Below are positions 44,640 through 52,744 of a DNA stretch of 64,000 nucleotides, in pieces (position 1 is the stretch's first letter; each line of letters starts with the position of its first letter). The position numbers and the translations under genes were made by a program. The DNA is from an uncultured Collinsella sp. (GTDB taxonomy: Bacteria; Actinomycetota; Coriobacteriia; Coriobacteriales; Coriobacteriaceae): NCBI GenBank assembly GCA_900541875.1, contig UQLF01000002.1, positions 123,751-187,750 of the forward strand. The letters run 5' to 3'. The notes beneath the pieces were generated by a model. The model saw nothing but the letters and a program-made list of their open reading frames with translations, was not told the origin of the DNA and did no database searches.

Positions 44640-44910
44640 GTGCGCATAAAGCGCGACCGGTGAGGCCGTTTTATTCAGGGCAGGGACGCCTGTAACAGAA
44701 CGGAAACATTACTTTCATACAATAAAGTGGCATTACTGCATAAAGTAATAGAAATACGCAGAATTATGGATAAATGAACAAAACAAAAGAAAAGTTGAAA
44801 TAATCGCCACTTTTCTCAACTAAAGCGTCTACTATTTTGCGAACGCCGAACACGGCGAAGGATGGCCTGTCGGGTAACCGAAACCCGACGAGATTTGAGA
44901 GGAGAGCCGC
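44640..44910 (+). promoter_or_regulatory. AT-rich promoter region and leader of livJ copy 2
   Basis: This gap is much richer in A and T than the rest of the window. A TACTAT box (about 44830-44835) is a candidate -10. In the leader a 7-base stem (GTCGGGT 44869-44875 with ACCCGAC 44883-44889) sits about 20 bases before the ATG, and AGAGGAG follows it. The second binding protein can thus be made separately from the first. Confidence 0.45.
44692..44707. promoter_or_regulatory. GlnR-consensus box before the second livJ gene
   Basis: GTAAC-AGAACG-GAAAC matches the actinobacterial GlnR half-site pattern (GTnAC, n6, GnAAC) exactly. The rest of the four-part site is not obvious. It lies in the AT-rich 271-base gap between the two binding-protein genes, 204 bases before the start. 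Confidence 0.3.
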
Positions 44911-46098
44911 ATGTCGAGCCTCACCGGTAAGTCATTGAACCCTGTTATGAATCGCAGGAGCGTTATCGCGAGCGCAGCAGGTCTGGGGGCGATGTCCATT
45001 CTAGCTGGCTGCTCCTCCAACGGCGGCGACAGCGGTTCCGCGTCGGGCGACGCTTCGTTTAAGATCGGCACCATCGGCCCGCTGACCGGCGCCAACGCGT
45101 CCTACGGCAAGTCCGTTACACAGGCTGTCGAGCTTGGCTGCAAGGATTTCTCGACTAAGGAGCTGCCGCTTGTCAGCAAGGCCGAGGACGACCAGGCTGA
45201 CGGCGAGAAGGCCGTCAACGCCTTCAACACCCTGCTCGACTGGGGCATGCAGGCCCTTGTCGGTCCGACCACCACGGGTGCGTCGGTCGCCGTTGCTGCT
45301 GAGTGCGGTAACGACCCCGAGACGTTCATGATTACCCCGTCCGCGTCCTCCGAGGACGTTACCAAGGGCAAGGATTGCGTCTTCCAGGTTTGCTTCACCG
45401 ACCCCAACCAGGGTGTCAACGCTGCCAAGTTCCTGGCGCAGAAGTATGCGGACGAGAAGTTCGTGCTGTTCTATAACTCCGGCGACGCCTATTCTTCGGG
45501 CATCGCAGATTCCTTTAAGGCCCAGGCCGCTGAGTCCAAGCTCGAGATTGTTGACGAGGAGACCTTTAAGGACGACTCCGCCACGAGCTTTACCAACCAG
45601 CTGACCAAGGCCAAGCAGGCTGGCGCCACCATGATCTTTGCGCCGATCTACTACACACCGGCGTCCGTCCTGCTCAAGAACGCCAAGGACATGGGCTACG
45701 ACGTCAAGATGATGGGCTGCGACGGCATGGACGGTATCCTGGGCGTTGAGGGCTTCGATACCTCTCTTGCCGAGGGTCTGCTGCTCATGACCCCGTTCTC
45801 CGCCGATGACGAGAAGAACGCCGACTTCGTCAACGCTTACAAAGATAAGTACGGCGATACCCCCGACCAGTTTGCCGCCGACGCCTACGACGGCGTGCAT
45901 GCTGTGGTCGAGGCTCTCAAGGAGGCCGGCCTGGGTGTCGACGCCGACCCCACCGAGGTTGCCGAGAAGCTTCCCGAGGCTATGCGCAACATTACTGTTG
46001 ACGGCCTGACTGGCAAGCTCTCCTGGAACGACAAGGGCCAGGTCCAGAAGGACCCGACGGCGTACGTCATTACCGACGGCAAGTACGTACAGGCCTAA
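44911..46098 (+). CDS. Branched-chain amino acid ABC transporter binding lipoprotein, copy 2
   Basis: The 395-residue protein is a paralogue of copy 1, with the same domain and nearly the same wording (ASVLLKNAKDMGYD, GMDGILGVEGFDTSLAEG). Its signal again has NRRSVIAS and a lipobox with Cys34 (ILAGC). GAGAGGAG precedes the ATG. Having two binding proteins with one set of transporter genes suggests different amino acid preferences or different expression. Divergence in the first 60 residues is the greatest. Confidence 0.9.
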   Translation: MSSLTGKSLNPVMNRRSVIASAAGLGAMSILAGCSSNGGDSGSASGDASFKIGTIGPLTGANASYGKSVTQAVELGCKDFSTKELPLVSKAEDDQADGEKAVNAFNTLLDWGMQALVGPTTTGASVAVAAECGNDPETFMITPSASSEDVTKGKDCVFQVCFTDPNQGVNAAKFLAQKYADEKFVLFYNSGDAYSSGIADSFKAQAAESKLEIVDEETFKDDSATSFTNQLTKAKQAGATMIFAPIYYTPASVLLKNAKDMGYDVKMMGCDGMDGILGVEGFDTSLAEGLLLMTPFSADDEKNADFVNAYKDKYGDTPDQFAADAYDGVHAVVEALKEAGLGVDADPTEVAEKLPEAMRNITVDGLTGKLSWNDKGQVQKDPTAYVITDGKYVQA

Positions 46099-46237
46099 TA
46101 GGCCGCCTTACATAGAGCGGTTTTGATCCCAAGCAGGGGAGGTTTTGGCCTTCCCTGCTTGCTTGGTATCTAGGGACGATGTAACGTCCCTGTTTCATAC
46201 ATCAACTGGAAACCTATTCGAAAGGGGGATGTGGAAC

Positions 46238-47119
46238 ATGACGGTCTTTATCCAATACCTGGTCAACGGCCTGTCCATGGGCAGCGTCTACGCCATCATC
46301 GCGTTGGGCTACACCATGGTCTACGGTATCGCCAAGATGCTGAACTTCGCTCACGGCGACGTCATCATGGTCGGTGCCTATGTCTCGTTCTGTGCCACGT
46401 CGTATCTCGGCCTCCCGGGCTGGGCATCTGTAATTCTTTCTTGTGTGGTCTGTACCGTTCTCGGTGTTCTCATCGAAGGTCTGGCATACAAGCCGCTGCG
46501 CCAGGCGGGTCCGCTGGCCGTTCTGATTACGGCTATCGGTGTGTCCTACTTCCTGCAGAATGCCGCACAGCTTCTGTGGGGCGCCACGCCCAAGAACTTT
46601 ACTTCGCTCGTCACCTTCCAGGTGCCGGAGTTCTTGGCCAAGTTCAACGTAAGCGCCGTCTCGCTCGTCACCATCGTCGCCTGCCTGGTTATCATGGCCG
46701 GCCTGATGTTCTTTACAGGTAAGACCAAGATGGGCAAAGCCATGCGCGCCGTGTCCGAGGACAAGGCCGCCGCTCAGCTCATGGGAATCAACGTCAACCG
46801 CACCATCTCGATGACGTTCGCCATCGGCTCTGCCCTTGCCGCCATCGCCGGCGTGCTGCTGTGCTCCTACTCGCCGGTGCTGCAGCCCACGACGGGCGCT
46901 ATGCCTGGCATCAAGGCTTTCGACGCCGCCGTCTTCGGCGGTATCGGTTCCATCCCCGGTGCCTTTGTCGGTGGCATTCTCATCGGCATCATCGAGGCGA
47001 TGGCGCAGGCCTACATTTCCACGAGCCTTGCCAACTCCATTGTCTTTGGTGTTTTGATCATCGTCCTGCTCGTCAAGCCTGCCGGCCTCTTGGGCAAGTA
47101 CGTCCCCGAGAAGGTGTAG
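46238..47119 (+). CDS. livH: Branched-chain amino acid ABC transporter permease LivH
   Basis: This 293-residue permease has about eight membrane segments and the LivH patterns GSVYAIIALGYTMVYGIAKM and AFDAAVFGGIGSIPGAFVGG. It forms the channel together with LivM. The start is the ATG at 46238 with AAAGGGGG upstream; an earlier ATG at 46229 lies too close to that site. The Liv genes run in the order binding protein, H, M, G, F. Confidence 0.92.
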   Translation: MTVFIQYLVNGLSMGSVYAIIALGYTMVYGIAKMLNFAHGDVIMVGAYVSFCATSYLGLPGWASVILSCVVCTVLGVLIEGLAYKPLRQAGPLAVLITAIGVSYFLQNAAQLLWGATPKNFTSLVTFQVPEFLAKFNVSAVSLVTIVACLVIMAGLMFFTGKTKMGKAMRAVSEDKAAAQLMGINVNRTISMTFAIGSALAAIAGVLLCSYSPVLQPTTGAMPGIKAFDAAVFGGIGSIPGAFVGGILIGIIEAMAQAYISTSLANSIVFGVLIIVLLVKPAGLLGKYVPEKV

Positions 47120-47128
47120 GTGAGCGTT

Positions 47129-48208
47129 ATGAAGTTTCTTAAAGACAAGCAGACGCGTCACGACTTTGTTACGTATGCCATGTGCATCGTGGCGTTCGCC
47201 ATCGTGTTCTTTATGCAGTCTAACCACATGATTCCGCGCATGATCGCCGGTCAGCTGGTTCCCATTACGGCCTACATCGTCATGGCTATCTCCCTTAACC
47301 TCGTCGTCGGCATCGCGGGCGACTTGTCGCTGGGCCATGCGGGCTTTATGAGTGTCGGTGCCTACACGGGCATCGTCACCGCCGTCGCGCTGGAGAGCGC
47401 CGTTCCCTCCGATCCGGTGCGCCTTATCATCAGTATCGTGGTCGGCGCCATCGCTGCCGCTATCCTGGGCTTCTTGATTGGCATCCCGGTCCTTCGCCTG
47501 AGCGGCGATTACCTGGCTATCGTGACGCTGGCCTTTGGCGAGATTATCAAGGAGATCGTCACTTGCCTTATCGTGGGTGTCGACTCGCGCGGCCTGCACG
47601 TGATCTTTAACATCACGGGCAACTCTACGATCGACGACCTGCACCTGCTCGAGGACGGCACCGCCATCATCAAGGGCGCCCAGGGCGCCTCGGGCGTGTC
47701 GACGTACTCGACCTTCCTCGCCGGTGCCATCCTGGTCATGGTCGCACTCGTGATCGTGCTCAACCTGGTTCGCAGCCGTACCGGTCGTGCCATTATGGCC
47801 GTGCGCGACAACAAGATTGCAGCCGAGTCCGTGGGCATCTCCGTCACCCAGTACCGCATGATCGCGTTCGTGGTTTCCGCTGCCCTCGCCGGTGCTGCCG
47901 GAGCCCTCTTCGGCGGTAACTTCTCGCAGCTCTCCGCCACCAAGTTTGACTTCAACACGTCCATCCTCATCCTGGTGTTCGTGGTCCTGGGCGGTCTGGG
48001 CAATATGCGCGGCTCCGTTATCGCGGCGGCGTTGCTCACGGTACTTCCCGAGCTGCTCCGTCAGTTCTCGGACTACCGCATGCTCATCTACGCTATCGTG
48101 CTGATCCTGGTCATGATCTTTACCAACAACCCGCAGCTCAAGGCGTTCTTCGGTCGCGTCAAGGATCGCTTTGCTCCCAAGAAGGAGGTGGCAGCCGATG
48201 CCCAGTAA
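47129..48208 (+). CDS. livM: Branched-chain amino acid ABC transporter permease LivM
   Basis: The 359-residue membrane protein has LNLVVGIAGDLSLGHAGFMS and VFVVLGGLGNMRGSVIAAAL, both LivM patterns. It is the second channel subunit. The ATG at 47129 has GGTGAG 5 bases before it; a GTG at 47120 is possible. The end overlaps livG by 11 bases. Confidence 0.9.
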   Translation: MKFLKDKQTRHDFVTYAMCIVAFAIVFFMQSNHMIPRMIAGQLVPITAYIVMAISLNLVVGIAGDLSLGHAGFMSVGAYTGIVTAVALESAVPSDPVRLIISIVVGAIAAAILGFLIGIPVLRLSGDYLAIVTLAFGEIIKEIVTCLIVGVDSRGLHVIFNITGNSTIDDLHLLEDGTAIIKGAQGASGVSTYSTFLAGAILVMVALVIVLNLVRSRTGRAIMAVRDNKIAAESVGISVTQYRMIAFVVSAALAGAAGALFGGNFSQLSATKFDFNTSILILVFVVLGGLGNMRGSVIAAALLTVLPELLRQFSDYRMLIYAIVLILVMIFTNNPQLKAFFGRVKDRFAPKKEVAADAQ

Positions 48209-49058
48209 ATTTGAGTTCAACAAGGGCAAGATGGTCCCGTATCCTTCTGGCGCCATCGTTCCCGACCGCGACCTGGGCGAGCGCCCGGCACTCGAGTGCA
48301 TCCACCTGGGCATTGAGTTCGGTGGCCTTAAGGCGGTCGACGACTTTAGCCTGACTATCGGCAAGACCGAGATCGCCGGTCTGATAGGCCCCAATGGTGC
48401 CGGTAAGACCACGGTCTTCAACCTGCTCACCAAGGTGTATCAGCCCACGCACGGCACCATCCTGCTCGACGGTGAGGACACCTCGGGCAAGTCGGTCTAT
48501 CAGGTCAACCGCATGGGTATTGCCCGTACATTCCAGAACATTCGCCTGTTCAACACCATGACGGTGGAGGATAACGTAAAGGTTGGCCTGCATAATCAGG
48601 AGCGCTACTCCGGTTTTGAGGGCGTGCTGCGCCTGCCGACGTACTGGAAGCACGAGAAGGCCGCCCATGAGCGTGCCATGGAGTTGCTGTCCATCTTTGA
48701 TATGGAGCACCTGGCAAACGAGCAGGCCGGCTCGCTGCCTTATGGTGCCCAGCGTCGTCTGGAGATCGTCCGCGCGCTTGCCACCAACCCCAAGCTGCTG
48801 CTGCTCGACGAGCCTGCCGCCGGCATGAACCCGTCCGAGACCGCAGAGCTTATGGAGAACATCGTCAAGATTCGTGACACCTTTGGCATTGCCATCATGC
48901 TTATCGAGCATGACATGTCGCTCGTTATGAACATCTGCGAGGGCATCTGCGTGCTCAACTTTGGTAAGGTCATCGCCAAGGGCACGGCCGAGGAAATCCA
49001 GAATAACGATGCCGTTATCGAGGCGTATCTGGGCAAGCAGGATAAGGGGGAGAACTAA
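48198..49058 (+). CDS. livG: Branched-chain amino acid ABC transporter ATPase LivG
   Basis: This 286-residue ABC ATPase has Walker A GPNGAGKT (64-71), the family feature SLPYGAQRRLEIVRALA in place of the LSGGQ signature, and Walker B LLLLDEP. The replacement of LSGGQ by YGAQR is normal for LivG. GGAGGTG precedes the ATG at 48198. It overlaps livM and is one base from livF. Confidence 0.92.
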   Translation: MPSKFEFNKGKMVPYPSGAIVPDRDLGERPALECIHLGIEFGGLKAVDDFSLTIGKTEIAGLIGPNGAGKTTVFNLLTKVYQPTHGTILLDGEDTSGKSVYQVNRMGIARTFQNIRLFNTMTVEDNVKVGLHNQERYSGFEGVLRLPTYWKHEKAAHERAMELLSIFDMEHLANEQAGSLPYGAQRRLEIVRALATNPKLLLLDEPAAGMNPSETAELMENIVKIRDTFGIAIMLIEHDMSLVMNICEGICVLNFGKVIAKGTAEEIQNNDAVIEAYLGKQDKGEN

Positions 49059-49772
49059 ATGGCAGAGCCGATGCTTTCCGTCTACAACATCAACGTCTGG
49101 TACGGCGCCATCCACGCCATCAAGGACATCTCCTTTAACGTCAACGAGGGTGAGATCGTGGCCTTGATTGGTGCCAACGGTGCCGGCAAGTCCACAACGC
49201 TCAAGACCGTCTCGGGCCTGCTGCGTTCCAAGACCGGTTCCATCAAGTTTATGGGCGAGGACATTACCCATACGCCCGCTGATAAGCTGGTTGGTAAGGG
49301 CCTGGCTCAGGTTCCCGAGGGACGTCGCGCCTTTTTGCAGATGACGGTCGAGGAGAACCTGGAGATGGGTGCCTATACGCAGCCCAAGTCCACGGTGGCT
49401 CCGGGCCTGGAGCGCGTCTACGAGCAGTTCCCGCGCCTGAAGGAACGTCGTCGCCAGGTCGCCGGCACCCTTTCGGGTGGCGAGCAGCAGATGCTCGTTA
49501 TGGGGCGCGCCCTTATGAGTAACCCCAAACTGCTTATGCTCGACGAACCCTCCATGGGTCTGGCACCGATTCTGATCGAACAGATCTTCCAGATTGTCGA
49601 GGGCCTGCACAAGGCCGGCACCACGGTGCTTCTGGTCGAGCAAAACGCGCAGATGGCGCTCTCGATCGCCACGCGCGGCTACGTGCTCGAGACCGGCAAG
49701 ATCACCATGACCGGCACCGGCCAAGAGCTCCTGCATGACGACAACGTCCGCAAAGCCTACCTCGGAGGCTAA
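49059..49772 (+). CDS. livF: Branched-chain amino acid ABC transporter ATPase LivF
   Basis: The 237-residue ABC ATPase has Walker A GANGAGKS (38-45), signature LSGGEQQMLVMGRALM and Walker B LLMLDEPSMGLAP. It is the partner of LivG in driving import. It starts directly after the livG stop, so expression is coupled. A strong terminator follows 14 bases after its end. Confidence 0.93.
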   Translation: MAEPMLSVYNINVWYGAIHAIKDISFNVNEGEIVALIGANGAGKSTTLKTVSGLLRSKTGSIKFMGEDITHTPADKLVGKGLAQVPEGRRAFLQMTVEENLEMGAYTQPKSTVAPGLERVYEQFPRLKERRRQVAGTLSGGEQQMLVMGRALMSNPKLLMLDEPSMGLAPILIEQIFQIVEGLHKAGTTVLLVEQNAQMALSIATRGYVLETGKITMTGTGQELLHDDNVRKAYLGG

Positions 49773-49786
49773 CCCACCTAACAAAA

Positions 49787-49820
49787 GGGGCGCTGACTAT
49801 CTCAGTCAGCGCCCCTTTTT
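49787..49820 (+). terminator. Terminator of the Liv operon
   Basis: The perfect arms GGGGCGCTGAC (49787-49797) and GTCAGCGCCCC (49805-49815) are followed by TTTTT. Confidence 0.92.
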
Positions 49821-49889
49821 AAGTTGCGGTGAAATAGGGACTGAATAGGGGCTCCAGAGGCCAAAACAGTCCCTATTCCACCGCAACTT
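49821..49889. repeat. Palindromic intergenic repeat of the AATAGGGACTG type
   Basis: Two 23-base arms (49821-49843 and 49867-49889) pair with one mismatch. The arms begin AAGTTGCGGTG and end AATAGGGACTG. The centre is GGGGCTCCAGAGGCC. It abuts the Liv terminator. Elements of this form are probably mobile or repeated in the genome. Confidence 0.65.
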
Positions 49890-49947
49890 CATGGGGATGT
49901 GTGACAATGCCCGTCGGAAAACATCTGCTGTCTTTGGGGGTCTATCT

Positions 49948-50625
49948 ATGCTGTACGAGTTTTGTGCCGAGAACTTTGAGCGGGTGCCGGCAGCTATCGA
50001 TGCCGGTGCAAGACGCATTGAGCTGTGCGACAACCTTGCCGTCGGTGGTACCACGCCCTCGGCCGGCGTTATCAGCGCTACAGTCAGCTATGCTCACGAG
50101 CATGACGCGCGAGTGATGTGCATGATTCGCCCGCGTGGCGGTGACTTTCATTACAACCAAGACGAGCTGCGCATGATGGAGATGGACCTGGGCCTTGCCG
50201 TAAGCGCCGGCGTTGACGGCTTGGTCTTTGGCTGCTGCAAGCCCTGCGCTGGCGGATGGGCGCTCGACGAGCTTACGTTGGGCGCCCTCGTGATGGCCGC
50301 GGGCTGCGCGACCGAGGAATGCAAGCGTGAGCCCATCGACATCACCTTCCACATGGCATTTGACCAGCTCTCGCCCGAGGCTCAGCTCGACGCGATTGAC
50401 ACACTCGCCGACTGCGGCATCACACGCATCCTGACGCATGGTGGCGCTGCCGGTACGCCGATCGAGGACAACTTCGAAAACTTGGCCCGCTTGATCGAGT
50501 ATGCGGGCGACCGCTTGACCATCCTTCCCGGCGGTGGCATTTCCACGGCCAACCGCGATACCGTGGCGGCGGCACTGGGCGTCTCCGAGCTTCATGGCAC
50601 CAAGATCGTGCCGCTGGAGGTATAA
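49948..50625 (+). CDS. cutC: CutC family protein
   Basis: The 225-residue TIM-barrel protein has the CutC patterns RRIELCDNLAVGGTTPSAG and MIRPRGGDFHYN. CutC was named for copper balance in E. coli, but its biochemical role is uncertain. The start is the ATG at 49948 with GGGGG upstream; an earlier frame start at 49891 overlaps the repeat and has no site. The DUF4931 gene follows after 3 bases. Confidence 0.88.
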   Translation: MLYEFCAENFERVPAAIDAGARRIELCDNLAVGGTTPSAGVISATVSYAHEHDARVMCMIRPRGGDFHYNQDELRMMEMDLGLAVSAGVDGLVFGCCKPCAGGWALDELTLGALVMAAGCATEECKREPIDITFHMAFDQLSPEAQLDAIDTLADCGITRILTHGGAAGTPIEDNFENLARLIEYAGDRLTILPGGGISTANRDTVAAALGVSELHGTKIVPLEV

Positions 50626-50628
50626 CCC

Positions 50629-51435
50629 GTGGCGCTGGTATTTGACGTTCGGCAGGCGAGCGGTAAGCCCGACGACAACCGCCGCCCCGGCACCGCGTGC
50701 CCCTTTTGCGATACCGAGGAACTCGCCAATATCATCCGGCGCGACGGTGACTGCATCTGGCTCGAGAATAAGTTTAAGACCTTGCGGGCCACTCGCCAGA
50801 CCGTATTGATTGAGTCGTCCGACCACGACGCCGACCTGGTGACCTATGCGCCGGACGAGCTGCATCATGTTATGCGGTTTGCTCTGGATTGCTGGCAGCG
50901 GATGATTGACTCCCGACAGTATCGCAGCGTTCTCATGTACAAGAACAAGGGTCCGCTCTCGGGCGGTAGTCTCGTTCATCCGCACATGCAGATTGTGGGT
51001 TTGGAGCAGGAAAACGGTTATGCTTCGCTGACTTCCGCCAATTTCGAAGGCATAAATGTCTGGCAACAGGAGAGAATCTCGGTCAACATCTCAACCGAAC
51101 CGATTATGGGGTTCTTTGAGGTCAACGTTTCAGCCCCGCAGGGAATCGCCGCCAGCGATGACACGAGAGACCAAGCCGAGGCGGATCTCTTCGCCGATGC
51201 GATCCAGGTAGCTCTGCGCTATATCCTGAACGAGCACCACGGTGGTCGCGCAGAGTCGTACAACCTGTTCTTCTATCACCTGGGCGGTCGGACCATTGCC
51301 AAGGCGCTGCCGCGTTGGGTGGTTTCGCCCTACTTTGTCGGCTATCGTTTGGCCCAGGTCAATGCTGAGACCACGCTCGATGCCGATGCAGAGCGACTCC
51401 GCGCACATCTGGAGGCGCTCTGCATCGTAAAGTGA
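50629..51435 (+). CDS. DUF4931 HIT-like protein, possible nucleotidyl transferase
   Basis: This 268-residue protein has a CPFC pair near residue 24 and HPHMQ near residue 118, both of which fit the GalT/HIT superfamily (DUF4931). Such proteins transfer or cleave nucleotides. The CPFC pair may bind zinc. The start is GTG, 3 bases after the cutC stop, so they are co-transcribed. The substrate is unknown. Confidence 0.75.
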   Translation: MALVFDVRQASGKPDDNRRPGTACPFCDTEELANIIRRDGDCIWLENKFKTLRATRQTVLIESSDHDADLVTYAPDELHHVMRFALDCWQRMIDSRQYRSVLMYKNKGPLSGGSLVHPHMQIVGLEQENGYASLTSANFEGINVWQQERISVNISTEPIMGFFEVNVSAPQGIAASDDTRDQAEADLFADAIQVALRYILNEHHGGRAESYNLFFYHLGGRTIAKALPRWVVSPYFVGYRLAQVNAETTLDADAERLRAHLEALCIVK

Positions 51436-51457
51436 GCGCCCGCACACTGCGGGCAGT

Positions 51458-52456
51458 CTAGCGTGCCATGGCGTTGCGGCCGGCCTCGACACGCTTGCGC
51501 TGGGCGGCGCGCTCCTCGCCGGTCAGACGCTCAAAGAGGTGCCCGATAAGCGAGGCGAGCACCTGCTGAAACAACGTTCCACACATGACGGGAAACACGA
51601 CTTCGCCCGGAAAGTATTGCGTGGCGATGACGGCGCCCGAAGAGATGTTACGCATGCCGCAGGTAAAGCACATGGTAGTCGTCTCGCTATATGGCAGATG
51701 CAGCGCACGGGCGACCAGAAAACCGACGACAAAGCCGCTGATGGCGAAGGCCAAAATAAAGAGGGCGACTTCCAGGCGCACCGCGTTCATGTGCAGCACG
51801 TACTCGCTCATGGCGGTGGAGTTGGAGGCGATAACGCCCATCATCATGAACTTGCAGGCGGGCGAGAGCGCGGGGGAGAGCTTCTCGTGCCCCCATCCAC
51901 GCGTGAGCTCGTTGATCATGATGCCGAGCACGGCGGGGATGGCGATCATAAAGGCCATGTCTTGCATCATGCTCGGCACATCGATCGAGACGGTGGCACC
52001 CAGCAAGAGCTTAAGCGTGAGCGGAATCGTCACAGGGGAGATAACCGAGGACGTCAGGATGATGGTGAGCGCGAGCGGGCCGTTGCCGCCGAACATGCTG
52101 ATCCACATAAATGCGGTGACGGCCACGGGCACGCTGTACTCGAGCACGATGCCGCAGACAAGGTTGGGGTTGGAGCCAAAGAACAGCGATCCCATGGCAT
52201 ACGCCGCGATGGGGATGAGCACGGCCGAGACAAATAACGCCAAAATCAGATGCAGGGGACGGCGGAACACCTCAGCTACCTGGTGGAAGGTGTTGCTGAG
52301 CGCGCCTTGGAACGTCATAAAAGCAAACAGGGTGGGAACGATGGGCTTGAGAACGCCGATCTGTTGAGGAAAGAACACGCCGAGCGCCACGCAAATCGGA
52401 ACGATGATCTGCATATGCCCCGCGAGGAACTTTCCCAGTCCAGCCCATTGCTTCAT
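51458..52456 (-). CDS. Bile acid:sodium symporter (BASS) family protein
   Basis: The 332-residue membrane protein has about ten hydrophobic segments and the BASS pattern TTTMCFTCGMRNISSGAVI. The name comes from the animal bile acid importer. Bacterial members carry various organic anions, so bile acid uptake is not shown, though gut bacteria make it plausible. The start is the ATG at 52456 with GGGAGTCACGGG upstream. It is transcribed alone towards the DUF4931 gene. Confidence 0.8.
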   Translation of the reverse strand: MKQWAGLGKFLAGHMQIIVPICVALGVFFPQQIGVLKPIVPTLFAFMTFQGALSNTFHQVAEVFRRPLHLILALFVSAVLIPIAAYAMGSLFFGSNPNLVCGIVLEYSVPVAVTAFMWISMFGGNGPLALTIILTSSVISPVTIPLTLKLLLGATVSIDVPSMMQDMAFMIAIPAVLGIMINELTRGWGHEKLSPALSPACKFMMMGVIASNSTAMSEYVLHMNAVRLEVALFILAFAISGFVVGFLVARALHLPYSETTTMCFTCGMRNISSGAVIATQYFPGEVVFPVMCGTLFQQVLASLIGHLFERLTGEERAAQRKRVEAGRNAMAR

Positions 52457-52616
52457 ATGTCCCGTGACTCCCTTTATCCGCGAACTCGTTTGTATGGATA
52501 TGCTAGACGCTCGTATGTGTCTGTGCGGCTGAAACGCTCGATTATTTCGAGGCCATTACCGCCATCGTTTGCCGAAACCGCGGCGCACCGCGGCGTTTTG
52601 CGTCCGCGCTGCACGG

Positions 52617-52622
52617 TATAAT
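52617..52622 (+). promoter_or_regulatory. Perfect TATAAT box of the recJ transcript
   Basis: A full-consensus -10 box (TATAAT) lies 15 bases after TTTTGC (52596-52601). Transcription should begin near 52629, leaving about 50 bases before the short upstream frame described next. Confidence 0.6.
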
Positions 52623-52678
52623 AAATCCGTTCAACAGATCTGCCTGCCGAAGCGGGCATACACAGAGGACTCATCGCT

Positions 52679-52744
52679 ATGAACCGTGAGAGGTATCGCG
52701 GCGACCTGCCCCTATCGGGGGTGGGTGCCTATGTCATCGCTTAA
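52679..52744 (+). CDS. Short upstream frame overlapping the recJ start (21 residues)
   Basis: An ATG with CAGAGGA at a normal distance opens a 21-residue frame (MNRERYRGDLPLSGVGAYVI plus A). It stops at 52744, 13 bases inside recJ, in another frame. It may be a leader peptide whose translation brings ribosomes to the recJ start. It could also be a chance frame, since recJ has only a GGGGGTGGGTG stretch as its own site. Confidence 0.35.
   Translation: MNRERYRGDLPLSGVGAYVIA

Noticed and set aside
43473..46098. The tandem livJ genes as an assembly duplication
   Set aside because: The copies differ throughout and have distinct leaders and signal peptides, so they are true paralogues.
46214..48433. 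A 739-codon open frame opposite livH and livM
   Set aside because: It is rich in His, Asp, Arg and Gly with no hydrophobic or domain structure. The Liv genes on the other strand are certain.
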